DNA of 41,451 nt from an uncultured Ruminococcus sp. (GCA_902785485.1 CACZZA010000012.1:1-41451); one strand, 5' to 3'; numbered from the stretch's first letter, positions 22,559 through 30,665 are shown. Program-made: numbers and translations. The notes: generated by a model not told the origin, from the sequence alone.

Positions 22559-23972
22559 ATTTGATCTCCATTCTTTCTTCCGGATAAGGCGAGGCAATGA
22601 TGTCCTCTTTGGGAATATCCAGATACAAATGCGCGGGATGACCGTAATACGGATCGCGTTTTGCCGGAAGCACCGGCTTGATCGGACGGCACATACAGAA
22701 ATACCGTGTTTCGTCGGCTATATGATCCTCGCCGTCCGTGTCGAGGTCTTCCGGCTTGTGTTCATCGTACTGGAGCAGCGGAAGCGTCCGGATGAATTCG
22801 CGGCAGTTTTTGAAAACGTACATCATCGGATATCCGTTTCTGTCGAACGAAAGCCGGTAGTGTACCTGCATCCAGCCGGAAAGTCTCGCGTGGTCGCCCT
22901 TGTCGAAATATACTCCGCATTTTCCTGCGGTCTCTGCGATACTCTCGCCGGATTCCGCGTTCCAGCACGCCGGATCGGCGACGCCGATTATCTTTTTTCC
23001 GGCAAGCCAGCGGTGTTCAGTCTCGATCTTGTGAATGGTCCGAAACACCTCGAAAGGCGGCAGTCGTAAGCCCTCGTTCGGCGAATCCTTCTTGCAACCG
23101 TAATATTCAAGGATCCGGTAGGCGACGCCGTCGTAGTCGACCGCCCACCAGCCACATGAAAAAGGTTTGTTGTAACCCCAGTCGAACGAGCGGTAGATCT
23201 TCCATCCCGCAGGGACCTCGAACGGCTCTATAACGTTCGTGTAGGTCCTGTCGAGATAGTGGTTCGGATCGTCGATGAACTCCTCGAAAAACTGTCCCTC
23301 GAAGATGTTCCAGTCTCCGTCGAGCCACGCCGCGCGGAGCTTCGGAGCCAACACTTCGAGCTGTTCGCGGTACTCCGGCTGACTCTCGTCGAGCGCCTTG
23401 TTATCTTTAAGCAGCGATTGCACAAACGTATAGTTTTCCGGCTTTTCCTTTCCCTCGTATCGCCGGTCGATGAAAATTCTCTTGATGTACTGATGACCCG
23501 GTCCTCCGGGGTTGCACGTCATATATACCCTCTTCGGAAAACGGTTGACGCCGCGGCAGGAAGCCGCTATGACGTTCAGCTGATGTTCGGTCATCTGCGT
23601 CGCTTCGTCGATGAAGATGACGTCGTATTCGATGCCCTGAATTTTCGCAAGATCCCGGTCGTTCGCGCAATACTGAAACTTGATGATCGACCCGTTCGGA
23701 AACCTCAGCTCCTTGTCCGTGTCGTTGTAATGCGCCGCGCCGTTCAGTATCGTTTTCAGCTCGTCGATGTGATTGTCCTTGAGCTCCTTGTAGGTTTTTC
23801 GGATTATACAGATCTTGATCGTCGGATATTCAAGCGCCAAAAGTATGGATTTAACTCTTATCGACCAGCTTTTTCCGCCTCCCCGCGCGCCTCCGAATCC
23901 GACGTACTTTGTTTTCGCGTTGAGAAATTGCTGCTGCGTCGGCTGCGGACAAGGTAGTACGATTTCTTTCAT
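22551..23972 (-). CDS. terL: terminase large subunit
   Basis: A 473-residue packaging motor ATPase and nuclease. Walker A is GARGGGKS (28-35), Walker B is VIFIDEA (about 115-121), a C-motif-like segment is MTCNPGG, and the nuclease domain begins with RSFDWGYNKPF, whose Asp would bind metal. The start ATG overlaps the small-terminase stop (ATGA). Length is normal and the gene looks intact. Confidence 0.95.
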   Translation of the reverse strand: MKEIVLPCPQPTQQQFLNAKTKYVGFGGARGGGKSWSIRVKSILLALEYPTIKICIIRKTYKELKDNHIDELKTILNGAAHYNDTDKELRFPNGSIIKFQYCANDRDLAKIQGIEYDVIFIDEATQMTEHQLNVIAASCRGVNRFPKRVYMTCNPGGPGHQYIKRIFIDRRYEGKEKPENYTFVQSLLKDNKALDESQPEYREQLEVLAPKLRAAWLDGDWNIFEGQFFEEFIDDPNHYLDRTYTNVIEPFEVPAGWKIYRSFDWGYNKPFSCGWWAVDYDGVAYRILEYYGCKKDSPNEGLRLPPFEVFRTIHKIETEHRWLAGKKIIGVADPACWNAESGESIAETAGKCGVYFDKGDHARLSGWMQVHYRLSFDRNGYPMMYVFKNCREFIRTLPLLQYDEHKPEDLDTDGEDHIADETRYFCMCRPIKPVLPAKRDPYYGHPAHLYLDIPKEDIIASPYPEERMEIKYD

Positions 23973-24508
23973 TTGCGGTATTCCTCATTCACGTTGACAA
24001 AACTCACGGTTATTTCTCTGTCCGCGTCGTTGTTCGCCGCGCCGCGCCTCAGGTTCTCGATCCGCGCCTTCTGCTCCTCGATATCGCGCTCGCTCTTAAC
24101 TCCCTGGATCTCTTTTATGTCCTTCAGCGTCCCGCTGAGCTCCCGCAGCGCGAGCTTGCTTTTCGTGTCGGTGATCTTTGTCTCAAAATCCGGACTGTCT
24201 ATAAGCGCGGCAACCTTCACGAGCAGCCTGTCCGTCGCGTCCAGGATCCTCCCGAATCGGTCCGCCTCCATTCGCGCCGCCGCGTCTATGACCAATTGTT
24301 CCGCTTTTGTTCTCTTTTTGTTCCGCGCCTCGATCCAGTTTTCGGCGGCCGATTTTTTTCTCAAAGTTCCGTAAGGAACTTTATATTTTTCCGAAAGAGC
24401 CTTCAAAGACGCGTTCCCGCGGACATATTCTCGTTTTATTTTCCGAAAGTCCGTTTTCCCGTCCAAAAATGCCCTCTCCTTTGCGTGTATTTTTTGCCTT
24501 TTTTCCAC
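23969..24508 (-). CDS. terS: terminase small subunit
   Basis: A 179-residue protein upstream of terL with an N-terminal helix-turn-helix (NASLKALSEKYKVPYGTLRK, about 32-51, then AENW) followed by a long helical oligomerisation region, the standard small-terminase plan. It binds the packaging site and directs the large subunit. The listed start is GTG at 24508, which has a poor ribosome site. A TTG 14 codons in (about 24466) has GGAGAGGG nine bases upstream and may be the true start. The 4-base overlap with terL shows coupling. Confidence 0.85.
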   Translation of the reverse strand: MEKRQKIHAKERAFLDGKTDFRKIKREYVRGNASLKALSEKYKVPYGTLRKKSAAENWIEARNKKRTKAEQLVIDAAARMEADRFGRILDATDRLLVKVAALIDSPDFETKITDTKSKLALRELSGTLKDIKEIQGVKSERDIEEQKARIENLRRGAANNDADREITVSFVNVNEEYRK

Positions 24509-24557
24509 TCTATCACATTCGCTTTCCGTTTTTCTAACCCACGACCGTCGATTTTTT

Positions 24558-24595
24558 CAAAAAAATTTCCGGAGGCCTCAAACGGTCTCCGGATC
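24558..24595 (-). terminator. intrinsic terminator at the end of the early operon
   Basis: On the minus strand a 7-bp stem TCCGGAG/CTCCGGA (24567-24593, 12-base loop) is followed by AAATTTTTTT. It overlaps the stop of the 78-residue gene and separates the early genes from the terminase genes, so late transcription needs antitermination or its own promoter near 24510-24557. Confidence 0.75.
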
Positions 24596-24814
24596 CTTGT
24601 ATTTTTTTTCGATCAGCTTGTAGTACGGACACTCCGTATAGACGGAACAGCAATACGACTGACGGTGCGCCTCGTAGTATTCGTCCCGCACAAAGCGCAC
24701 CGTGAAGGAGCTGCCGTCCGTCACGCCCTCGCAGGTGAGAGAACGCGCCTTTTTCGTCTCGGTTTTGTAAAACGGACATTTAACGTGAACGCTGTTGTAG
24801 CTCGTCGCCATCAT
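24578..24814 (-). CDS. Cys-rich small early protein (78 aa)
   Basis: A 78-residue protein with VKCPFYKTET, a central LTCEG and a later CCSVYTECPYYK, i.e. five or six Cys arranged as in a zinc-binding fold. The same CPFY/CEG signature occurs in the neighbouring 81-residue protein, so the two may be paralogues. It starts at ATGATG overlapping the stop of that gene and is the last gene before the early terminator. Function unknown; I recognise it only as a common small phage protein type. Confidence 0.6.
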   Translation of the reverse strand: MMATSYNSVHVKCPFYKTETKKARSLTCEGVTDGSSFTVRFVRDEYYEAHRQSYCCSVYTECPYYKLIEKKYKDPETV

Positions 24815-25056
24815 ATCACCTCGCTCATTCCGTACTTCTCGCTCATCAGGAAGTTATACCACGGACAGGTCCGAAAACCGTCCGCGTCGTAGCATACGGC
24901 AAGCTTGTACTCCGCCATGTTTTCCTGACTTTTGAAATCCTGTATGGTTTCCGCCTTCGGGATACAGGACTCGCAAAACAGCTCCGCTCGCCTCTCGCGC
25001 AGATAGAAAGGACACTGCGCCGGTCCTACGTACGTTTCCCCGCGTTCTCTTCCCAT
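24811..25056 (-). CDS. Cys-rich small early protein (81 aa)
   Basis: An 81-residue protein; the start at 25056 is chosen for AAAGGAGTTTACCGA before ATG. It contains AQCPFYLRE, FCESC, VCYDADGFRTCPWYNF: spaced Cys pairs suggesting a zinc-binding fold, similar in layout to the next gene. The stop overlaps the next start (ATGA-type). Function unknown. Confidence 0.6.
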   Translation of the reverse strand: MGRERGETYVGPAQCPFYLRERRAELFCESCIPKAETIQDFKSQENMAEYKLAVCYDADGFRTCPWYNFLMSEKYGMSEVI

Positions 25057-25075
25057 TCGGTAAACTCCTTTCGCC

Positions 25076-25444
25076 TTAAAGAATTTTCGACGTATCGACT
25101 TTTCCGTTTTCATCGCCGAGGTAAACGTCGCACAGCTTTATCCCGAGAACGGCGAATCCCGGTCGTACAAACCTGTCGTCCGTCAGAACATACGTCACCC
25201 GCGCGAGAACAGACCTTCCCGTGAATTCTGCCGGACCTCTTTGTATTCCTTGTCTTTCGTCTCTGCTGACATAAACGCACTCTCTTTTTGCATTGAGGTA
25301 CCACCTAATGCCGTCGACAAACTCGTTCAGCGCGAGATAGTCGCCTATGTGATAGTTTCTGTCATTCTCCCGCACTTCGAACGTCTTGAGTCCTTCAAGC
25401 GCGTCCTTAAAAAACTCCGGTTTGATCTTCAGTTCATGTACCAT
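25076..25444 (-). CDS. DUF3850 (ASCH/PUA-like) protein
   Basis: A 122-residue protein opening HELKIKPEFFKDALEGLKTFEVRENDRNYHIGDYL in two adjacent blocks, the signature of DUF3850, an ASCH/PUA-related domain predicted to bind RNA or modified bases. The start at 25444 lies behind AGGAGG. It overlaps the 55-residue gene upstream by 11 bases. Such proteins are common in phage early regions; the substrate is not known. Confidence 0.75.
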   Translation of the reverse strand: MVHELKIKPEFFKDALEGLKTFEVRENDRNYHIGDYLALNEFVDGIRWYLNAKRECVYVSRDERQGIQRGPAEFTGRSVLARVTYVLTDDRFVRPGFAVLGIKLCDVYLGDENGKVDTSKIL

Positions 25445-25601
25445 TGTTTTTTCCTCCTGTTGTTGTAATTTCAAGAATAAGATACCGCACAAGGCAGTAC
25501 ACGCGATCCTGCCCCTCTCTGTCGCAGGACTGCGCCCACGGACACCTGTTACACTCCTGCGGTCTCCGGACCATCTTTACGCGTAGTCGCTTGTCAGCCA
25601 T
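25434..25601 (-). CDS. small Cys-rich protein (55 aa)
   Basis: A 55-residue protein that starts inside the end of the Rep gene (GGAGGACGA before ATG) and ends inside the DUF3850 gene, as expected for a coupled phage gene. CNRCPWAQSCDREGQDRVYC gives four Cys that could bind one zinc ion. Family not recognised. Confidence 0.5.
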   Translation of the reverse strand: MADKRLRVKMVRRPQECNRCPWAQSCDREGQDRVYCLVRYLILEITTTGGKNNGT

Positions 25602-26506
25602 TCGTCCTCCTTCCACTCCGGCAAATCGCCGTCGTCTTTTGATTTATACATCACGACCGACACGTACCATCGGCCGTTGTACTCGTTGAATCTTGAATAA
25701 CACCGCAAAAAGCGGTAGCCTTTGTACCGCTTCTCCCAAAACGCCGAGTCGTCGACGCGTTCCGTCGCCATCCGCTCGACCGAAAGCCGCGAGACTCCGC
25801 CGTCCTTCGTCTTTTCCCTCGGTTTTTTGAGGTTTTTGGAATAGCAGAAGCGCTTCGCGCCCTGCGGATCCTTTGCCATGTATTTCCCCGCCGCCTCGGG
25901 ACCGAACTTCTCCGGCTGATAATGATTGCAGTTAGTCCGCAGACCGTTCGTCCACATTCCTTCGAGCGTCCGGGAGTCAAGACCTCCAGTCACGAACAGG
26001 TGAAAATGCCAGTTGACGCGGCCGGCGTGCTTCCCGCTCTTGTATGTCTGCTTCTCTATGACGTATATGTACTTCATCGGCTTTGAGAGCTTCGCTATCT
26101 TTCCTTTCAGCCCTTTCACGCTTTCGGCGAGATATTCGTTGTCCGGAAGCGCCTCCGCCGCCTTTTCCGCCTGCTTCAGTTCCTTTTTCAGACGCTTTGC
26201 CTCGCGTTCGCGTCTGGACTTCACCCGCCGCAGATAGTTGACTATGTCCCGCCTCGCCGCTTTTTCGTCCTGAGGCGCCTTCGACGGCTCGTAAGTCGGG
26301 TGCATGAAATAGTCTGAGGAGTCAAAGTTCGCGTTCACCAGCCGCACAAGCTTCTTCATCGCGACGGTGCGGTTGTACTTTTTCTGCTCCTCGCTCGTCT
26401 CTTTGGTCTTCGGCGCCCTCGAAGGGAGCCTCCGGCCGTCCGCCCATATCGAATAAAAGTCGATTTCAAGTAAAGGTCCCGACTTCGTGTGTTTTTCTCT
26501 CTGCAT
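25577..26506 (-). CDS. HUH-type replication initiator (Rep)
   Basis: A 309-residue protein. The centre contains VNWHFHLFVTGG, an HUH (His-hydrophobic-His) metal site at about 176-178, followed by GKYMAKDPQGAKRFCYSKNL, where YxxK (about 215-218) fits the nicking Tyr motif. HUH Reps nick one strand at an origin and start rolling-circle-type replication. A charged coiled coil occupies about 85-135. The C-terminus (YKGYRFLRCYSRFNEYNGRWY) is a typical late Rep block. RBS is GAGGGCGAAA. A copy of the 39-nt hairpin family lies just upstream (26533-26571) and is a candidate origin feature, though this is inference. Confidence 0.75.
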   Translation of the reverse strand: MQREKHTKSGPLLEIDFYSIWADGRRLPSRAPKTKETSEEQKKYNRTVAMKKLVRLVNANFDSSDYFMHPTYEPSKAPQDEKAARRDIVNYLRRVKSRREREAKRLKKELKQAEKAAEALPDNEYLAESVKGLKGKIAKLSKPMKYIYVIEKQTYKSGKHAGRVNWHFHLFVTGGLDSRTLEGMWTNGLRTNCNHYQPEKFGPEAAGKYMAKDPQGAKRFCYSKNLKKPREKTKDGGVSRLSVERMATERVDDSAFWEKRYKGYRFLRCYSRFNEYNGRWYVSVVMYKSKDDGDLPEWKEDEWLTSDYA

Positions 26507-26532
26507 TTTCGCCCTCTATGTAAAAGTCGCTC

Positions 26533-26571
26533 GGAACCCCCAACGCTCGCAAGCTCACGTCGGGGAACCCC
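26533..26571 (-). repeat. 39-nt hairpin family, copy A
   Basis: Begins GGAACCCC and ends GGGGAACCCC, with a stem CCCC-A-ACG / CGT-C-GGGG around a 12-base loop. It contains the last codons and stop of the DUF6017-like gene. The sister copies are at 27709-27747 and 30666-30704. Confidence 0.75.
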
Positions 26572-26974
26572 AGTCGCTCAAAGCCTCGTTTTCAAGCCGC
26601 GACTCGAATTCAAATACCGAATTGTACAAAGCCGTCCGCAGATATGTCTTCGTATGCTTTATCTCGTACCGAATCGCGCGGTAACGTCTGATCACCTCGG
26701 CGACTCGCGCGTTGTCTATCTTTTCGAAGATCTCTTTCACCGTCCCCGCGGGGAGCTTCCCTCCGGCGATCCTGACGTCGTACGTGTCCGGGAGGATGTA
26801 GACCTCCGCTATGATCATCGCGACCTCCTCGCCTATCGCCCGGTCGGCGAGCGGGAGGTTTCCGCTTTCGATCTGCGACCTGACCCTCGTCAGCGCCTCT
26901 CCGAAAATAGACCCGACCTGACGCCGACTCTGACTCTCGGCGGCGGCAGCAGGAGAAATATATCCGTCTTCCAT
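26555..26974 (-). CDS. DUF6017-like protein
   Basis: A 139-residue protein (start at 26974 behind GAGAGGGAAAAAG). Residues about 45-130, with IIAEVYILPDTYDVRIAGGK, FEKIDNARVAEVI and TKTYLRTALYNSVFEF, match the DUF6017 region normally found at the C-terminus of Firmicutes plasmid RepA-type initiators. Here it is a stand-alone protein directly upstream of the HUH Rep gene, suggesting a role in replication or its control. The last residues (WGSPT) come from the hairpin repeat that overlaps the stop codon. Confidence 0.7.
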   Translation of the reverse strand: MEDGYISPAAAAESQSRRQVGSIFGEALTRVRSQIESGNLPLADRAIGEEVAMIIAEVYILPDTYDVRIAGGKLPAGTVKEIFEKIDNARVAEVIRRYRAIRYEIKHTKTYLRTALYNSVFEFESRLENEALSDWGSPT

Positions 26975-27044
26975 CTTTTTCCCTCTCCGTTTTTGTTTTT
27001 TTCCGAAAAACCGTTGACAAAATAAGATACAATACAAGACCTCA

Positions 27045-27071
27045 AGCGGGCGCCTTCAGCCCGCTTTTTTT
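27045..27071. terminator. GC hairpin with T-run (plus-strand polarity)
   Basis: AGCGGGC (27045-27051) pairs with GCCCGCT (27059-27065) around a 7-base loop, followed on the plus strand by a run of T to 27071. It lies between two minus-strand early genes, so on the transcribed strand it is a hairpin without a good T-run, while it would stop any opposing transcript. Confidence 0.6.
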
Positions 27072-27089
27072 ATGTCCGAACAGTCCCTC

Positions 27090-27347
27090 TCAGTCCTTCT
27101 TTTTTTCCTGCTCGATGAAATACTCCACCACCTGCGGCACAGCCTTCCAGTCGACCACCTCAAACGCCTCCGGAGCCGCTTCTATAATGCTGTTTGCGCT
27201 GAGATCGCGGACACCGAGTCTGATATACGGCTTTTTTTCCGGCTCGTTCACCCACGTGACCGAAAACGCGTATCCCCGCACTTTGTGATATTTCTCCTCA
27301 ACGATGGAGTTGAATCTCACCGCTACCTTTGCCTCTGCCGTTGTCAT
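27090..27347 (-). CDS. hypothetical early protein (85 aa)
   Basis: An 85-residue protein of mixed alpha/beta prediction (VAVRFNSIVEEKYHKVRGYAF-type start, acidic/Lys-rich end). The ATG follows GAAAGGAAAGAACG. It lies between the VRR-NUC gene and the DUF6017-like gene in the early operon. No family recognised. Confidence 0.6.
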   Translation of the reverse strand: MTTAEAKVAVRFNSIVEEKYHKVRGYAFSVTWVNEPEKKPYIRLGVRDLSANSIIEAAPEAFEVVDWKAVPQVVEYFIEQEKKKD

Positions 27348-27363
27348 CGTTCTTTCCTTTCTA

Positions 27364-27768
27364 TTATAAAGATAGATACCGTTCTATCGCTTCCCGCGCT
27401 TCTTGCCAACCGTAGCAAACGCGCGTCGCGTATTTCTGCTCGATCAAAAGTCTGATCCACTCCTTTTGATCCGCGGTCGGCTTGTTCTTACCGACCTTCA
27501 TTTCTATTACAAGTCCGTGGAACGCGCCTCGCGCGACCGGGAGCCAGACGTCCGGGACTCCCGCCTTGACTCCCTGCGCTTTCAGCTTTGCCGCCTCGAT
27601 CTTGTTTCTCGATCCGCCGTTCGGCACGTGGAACATAAGCCGCAGCTCCGGATACCTCCCGACGTTCCAGCTCGCCCACTCGAACAGCGCCGCCTGCTCC
27701 TCTCCTTCGGAACCCCCAAAACTCACTTTGTTCGTTTCGGGAAACCCTCGCCCTTCGGAACCCTTCAT
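27364..27768 (-). CDS. VRR-NUC domain nuclease
   Basis: A 134-residue protein with the VRR-NUC core: FHVPNGGSRN, GVKAGVPDVWLPVARG, GLVIEMKVGKNKPTADQKEW, then VCYGWQEAREAIERYL. VRR-NUC is a PD-(D/E)XK-type nuclease fold; the catalytic residues are likely D (VPDVW) and E-x-K (EMK). In phages such enzymes usually act on Holliday junctions or branched replication intermediates. The start ATG overlaps the stop of the 52-residue gene. The first about 20 residues (GSEGRGFPETNKVSFGGS) are encoded by a hairpin-repeat copy and are not part of the domain. Confidence 0.85.
   Translation of the reverse strand: MKGSEGRGFPETNKVSFGGSEGEEQAALFEWASWNVGRYPELRLMFHVPNGGSRNKIEAAKLKAQGVKAGVPDVWLPVARGAFHGLVIEMKVGKNKPTADQKEWIRLLIEQKYATRVCYGWQEAREAIERYLSL
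27709..27747 (-). repeat. 39-nt hairpin family, copy B
   Basis: Begins GGAACCCCCA and ends GGGAAACCC. The stem CCC-A-AAAC / GTTT-C-GGG keeps the geometry of copy A with changed bases on both sides. It lies in the first codons of the VRR-NUC gene; a further half-unit GGAACCC follows at about 27757. Confidence 0.7.
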
Positions 27769-27926
27769 CACTTTTCATAGTCCTTTCTGACCGGTCTGCG
27801 CTTTTTCCAAAGGCGCCATTTTATAATTCTGAATATCGGAGGCTCTTCCTTGAGCCAAAGTTCGAAGGCTACGACGTAGGCAAGTTTTTCATTCACCCGG
27901 ATCCGCTTAGCAAGTTTTTCATTCAC
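27768..27926 (-). CDS. small basic protein (52 aa)
   Basis: A GTG-started frame overlapping the stop of the 69-residue gene (GTGA) and ending on the VRR-NUC start. The first residues contain a duplicated VNEKLA separated by four residues, from a 17-bp direct repeat (27880-27896 and 27910-27926). The C-terminal half is strongly basic (IIKWRLWKKRRPVRK). Family not recognised. Support is the exact overlap at both ends. Confidence 0.5.
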   Translation of the reverse strand: MNEKLAKRIRVNEKLAYVVAFELWLKEEPPIFRIIKWRLWKKRRPVRKDYEK

Positions 27927-28132
27927 GGCTTTATCACCGCCCCGCACTCCGGACAGCGCTTGAATACATAGTTGCAGTATCTGACCTCTCCGTTTTCTTT
28001 TCGTTTGACTCTGTCCCAGTCTTCAAGCTCGATCCCGCACTCCGAGCAGATGAACAAGTCGCACGGCTCCTGTTCTTTTGCCAGGTTTTTCCCGTACTTT
28101 ACTTCCTGCACGTCGTCAATGCATTTCGCCAT
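27923..28132 (-). CDS. zinc-ribbon protein (69 aa)
   Basis: A 69-residue protein with ICSECGIELEDWDR and KRCPECGAVIKP, two CxxC knuckles forming one zinc ribbon. RBS GGGGAGGAATGAAAA. It is one of a run of small zinc-ribbon genes (27.9-29.0 kb) in this early operon. Function unknown; such phage proteins may bind nucleic acid or host proteins. Confidence 0.7.
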   Translation of the reverse strand: MAKCIDDVQEVKYGKNLAKEQEPCDLFICSECGIELEDWDRVKRKENGEVRYCNYVFKRCPECGAVIKP

Positions 28133-28135
28133 TTT

Positions 28136-28447
28136 TCATTCCTCCCCGTCCATTTTTGCGCCGCAATTCGGGCAAAAATTAGATAAAGCCTCGGGCACGG
28201 GATATTCAACTTCACAGAAAGGACATTTAATCAAATTTTCGATAAATTCGTCTACAACCTTATAAGTCAAAAGCCAGTTCCCATGCAACACTATCTGCAC
28301 GTCGGCGGCGGGTGCCTTTTCTAAATCTTCAATAAAACTTTCTATCGCTTGCGACCAACACTTAGGCGAAGCGTGTTTGTTCCAAGCGTTTTTTGCCGCT
28401 CGCTTTTCAATTAGTATCAATTTATCAGCGTCAATGTATTTCGGCAT
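28136..28447 (-). CDS. zinc-ribbon protein (103 aa)
   Basis: A 103-residue protein of a widespread phage type: start MPKYIDADKL, a segment AIESFIEDLEKAPAADV, and a C-terminal zinc ribbon (CPFCEVEYPVPEALSNFCPNCG). The ATG lies behind GGGAGGTAAAAGAAG and overlaps the preceding gene by 17 bases. The molecular role is not established for this type. Confidence 0.75.
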   Translation of the reverse strand: MPKYIDADKLILIEKRAAKNAWNKHASPKCWSQAIESFIEDLEKAPAADVQIVLHGNWLLTYKVVDEFIENLIKCPFCEVEYPVPEALSNFCPNCGAKMDGEE

Positions 28448-28646
28448 CTTCTTTTACCTCCCTCATTTTCAACAATTCACCTTTAAGAATACGAAACACC
28501 TTGCAGGTTCCGCGATATTTTATTCCGACAGCACACTCGTGCGTTTTTGGATCTTCATAACCGCAAAGACAGCACGGATATGAAATTCCGTATCTTATCG
28601 CCATATTTGCCGTTTTTTCTACGTTGATTTTTCGATTGTAAGACAT
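28431..28646 (-). CDS. Cys-rich small protein (71 aa)
   Basis: A 71-residue protein with YPCCLCGYEDPKTHEC and a later TCKVF, suggesting a zinc-binding knuckle. The start at 28646 directly follows the upstream gene's TAG stop; the ribosome site (TTTAGGT) is weak, so expression is probably by coupling. Family not recognised. Confidence 0.55.
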   Translation of the reverse strand: MSYNRKINVEKTANMAIRYGISYPCCLCGYEDPKTHECAVGIKYRGTCKVFRILKGELLKMREVKEDAEIH

Positions 28647-28648
28647 AC

Positions 28649-29020
28649 CTAAATTTCCGTACGGACTCTCCTTATTCTGAAAAACTCTCTTTTTTTGAGT
28701 ATTTTTGTCCCACAATGAGGGCAGTATAAATATTCTCCCGTGTCTCCGTAATAGGTGTCAGAGCAATACCATTCACAAACACTGCATTCAAACAGCGACG
28801 GGTATTCTTCTTTTTTGTTATATCCGATCTTTTCTTCTATTCCATCAGCCGTTGGAACGGCGTCGATCCAGTCACTGACTCGATTATCAGCTATTTCAAT
28901 ATAGATCTCGCTTGCATCTTTTACATTTCCAACGTTATTCAGTGCAGTTTCATATAACCGACTTTTTAAGAGTTCTTTTGCTCTTTCAGCGTCTATATGT
29001 CTTTTAATATCATTCATCAT
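28649..29020 (-). CDS. zinc-ribbon protein (123 aa)
   Basis: A 123-residue protein beginning MMNDIKRHIDAERAKELL, with a DWIDAVPTADG motif found in phage zinc-ribbon proteins and a C-terminal CSVCEWYC...YCPHCGTKIL zinc ribbon. The start overlaps the SleB-like gene by 11 bases; GGAGAG precedes it. It is related in plan to the 103-residue neighbour. It ends with TAG, one of the few amber stops in the phage. Confidence 0.65.
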   Translation of the reverse strand: MMNDIKRHIDAERAKELLKSRLYETALNNVGNVKDASEIYIEIADNRVSDWIDAVPTADGIEEKIGYNKKEEYPSLFECSVCEWYCSDTYYGDTGEYLYCPHCGTKILKKREFFRIRRVRTEI

Positions 29021-29675
29021 ACGGACTCTCCAAGCTCCAGTTCCAATACACTTGAGCCGTGTTCGTCGTTCTGAAAAAGTTGTGGCGTCCGTCTCCCCAG
29101 AAGAAACAGTATTCCGGAGGCAGCACACGCCCGACGTTCCCCTCTCCGCTCTTTTCCGCGTGATGCCGGCACATAACGTCGTCGGCAAGCCTGCACAGCT
29201 CCGGCAGGACCGGGGTATCCCACGAGAACGCAAACTGACACGGGGACGTCACGACCTCGCGCACCGTGTCCGGAAAGCGCGGATCGTCGACCCTGTTGAG
29301 GATGCACCAAGCCACCGCCGCCTTTTCGGTATCCGGAAGCCCGCGCGCCTCGTTGTAGATGACCATGGCGATCAGTCCGACGTCGTTCTGATCCGGCGCC
29401 CAGATCTCCGGAGCCGGAACGGGAGCCGTTTCCGCAACGCCCGAATAGTCCGTGTACGCCTCCGTCTCCTGAACGTCGACGGAAAGCTTGAGCGGAAGCA
29501 CCTGCTCGGGTATATTCGGATTATTCAGATACGTCACCTTCACCGGCTTTTTTTCCTCCGTCTCGGGAACGTAGTCCCCGAGAACGGAGTCCGAAACGAG
29601 CGAAGACGAAAACCCGACGAACGCCGTCAGCGCGATGAGCGCGATAAGTATGATACAGAACGTTTCGTATCTCAT
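29010..29675 (-). CDS. SleB-like (Hydrolase_2) membrane-anchored cell-wall hydrolase
   Basis: A 221-residue protein with an N-terminal membrane segment (FCIILIALIALTAFVGF, 6-22), a Pro-rich spacer, and a Hydrolase_2 domain from about 95 (DVGLIAMVIYNEARGLPDTE, then AVAWCILNRVDD, SPCQFAFSW, and YCFFWGD). The Glu of NEARG is the likely catalytic acid by comparison with SleB, a lytic transglycosylase. It sits in the early region, far from the holin-amidase cassette. RBS: AAAGGAG. Confidence 0.85.
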   Translation of the reverse strand: MRYETFCIILIALIALTAFVGFSSSLVSDSVLGDYVPETEEKKPVKVTYLNNPNIPEQVLPLKLSVDVQETEAYTDYSGVAETAPVPAPEIWAPDQNDVGLIAMVIYNEARGLPDTEKAAVAWCILNRVDDPRFPDTVREVVTSPCQFAFSWDTPVLPELCRLADDVMCRHHAEKSGEGNVGRVLPPEYCFFWGDGRHNFFRTTNTAQVYWNWSLESPYDE

Positions 29676-30389
29676 ATATCTTCTCTCCTTTACAGCGTAT
29701 TGCCGAACGCGTGGAGCGCCGCCGCAAGTTTGCTGCCGGTCTCGACGTCGGCGCGGCTGATCGTTTCGATCATTTCCCGAAGCCGTGCCGCGGAACGCTG
29801 AACGTCGTCGAACAGCGCCTTGAACGCCGCGACGTCGGGGTTCGCCGTCTTCAGCTTTTTCTGCGCTTCTTCAAGCGACTCCCGCGCCGCTTTTTCGGCG
29901 AGCCTCGCCTTGATCGCCTCCGCCTCGGCGTTCTCGACTTTCTTTTTCAGCTCTTCGAGTTCCTTCTCCCCCTCTGCCTTCGCCGCTTTTGTCGCCGCGG
30001 CTTCCGCCTCTGCGCGTATTGCCTTGAGCTTGGCGGGCGGGATCTTCGGATCTTTCTCTGCAGCTTTCAGTTTTTCCTGTAGCGCCGCCGCGTTTTCTCT
30101 CTCTTTTTCGAGCAGCTTACTTGTCTCATCGTACAGTCCCTTGAAACTTTCCGCTTCGTCCGCCCTTACGTTAGCTTGATAAGCCGCGTCTTCTGCCGCT
30201 TTCAGCTTTTCGTAGATCTCTTCTTTTATCCGTTTCTGCTCCTCCGCGATCTTCCGGGCAAGGTCCCTCTCCGCTATCGCCTCTTTCAGCTCTTTTACCG
30301 ACAGATCTTCGGCGTGGACTTCTTCGGCGAACTCCTCGCGCTCGTCGGACGGTACCGCCAGCAGTGCCAGCGCCTTTGTGTATGGAAGT

Positions 30390-30409
30390 TTCGCAAACGA
30401 TTGTGAATC
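30390..30409. repeat. 20-nt imperfect palindrome related to 17575-17596
   Basis: TTCGCAAACGATTGTGAATC inside the DUF3102 gene matches the reverse complement of the hairpin at 17575-17596 at 19 of 20 positions and can form a similar but imperfect stem. Confidence 0.55.
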
Positions 30410-30665
30410 TACAGAAGCGCCGAAAAGCGTGATCTGCGAAGCTCAGTATTCGTCGAACAGCCGCATCATGTTGTTCGCCGTGGACTGTGAGAAGTTGACT
30501 TCGTTCTTCAGCCACTCGCCCCACTGACCGTACGGCAGAGCCGCCTTCGCCTCGTAGAGCCTCCGCCCGATCTCGACGGCGTACATCAGCGCGAGCGCCG
30601 ATACCTGCGCCTTTATGTTGTTTATCTCCGCCGTAATGACGCCGATATCACGCGCCGGCGTCCGA

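Noticed and set aside
27014..27034. TTGACA and TACAAT at 27014-27032 as a promoter.
   Set aside because: The boxes are only about eight bases apart, too close for sigma70.
27880..27926. Start of a CRISPR array (17-bp repeat with 13-bp spacing).
   Set aside because: Only two copies with short spacing inside a small coding frame; no cas genes.
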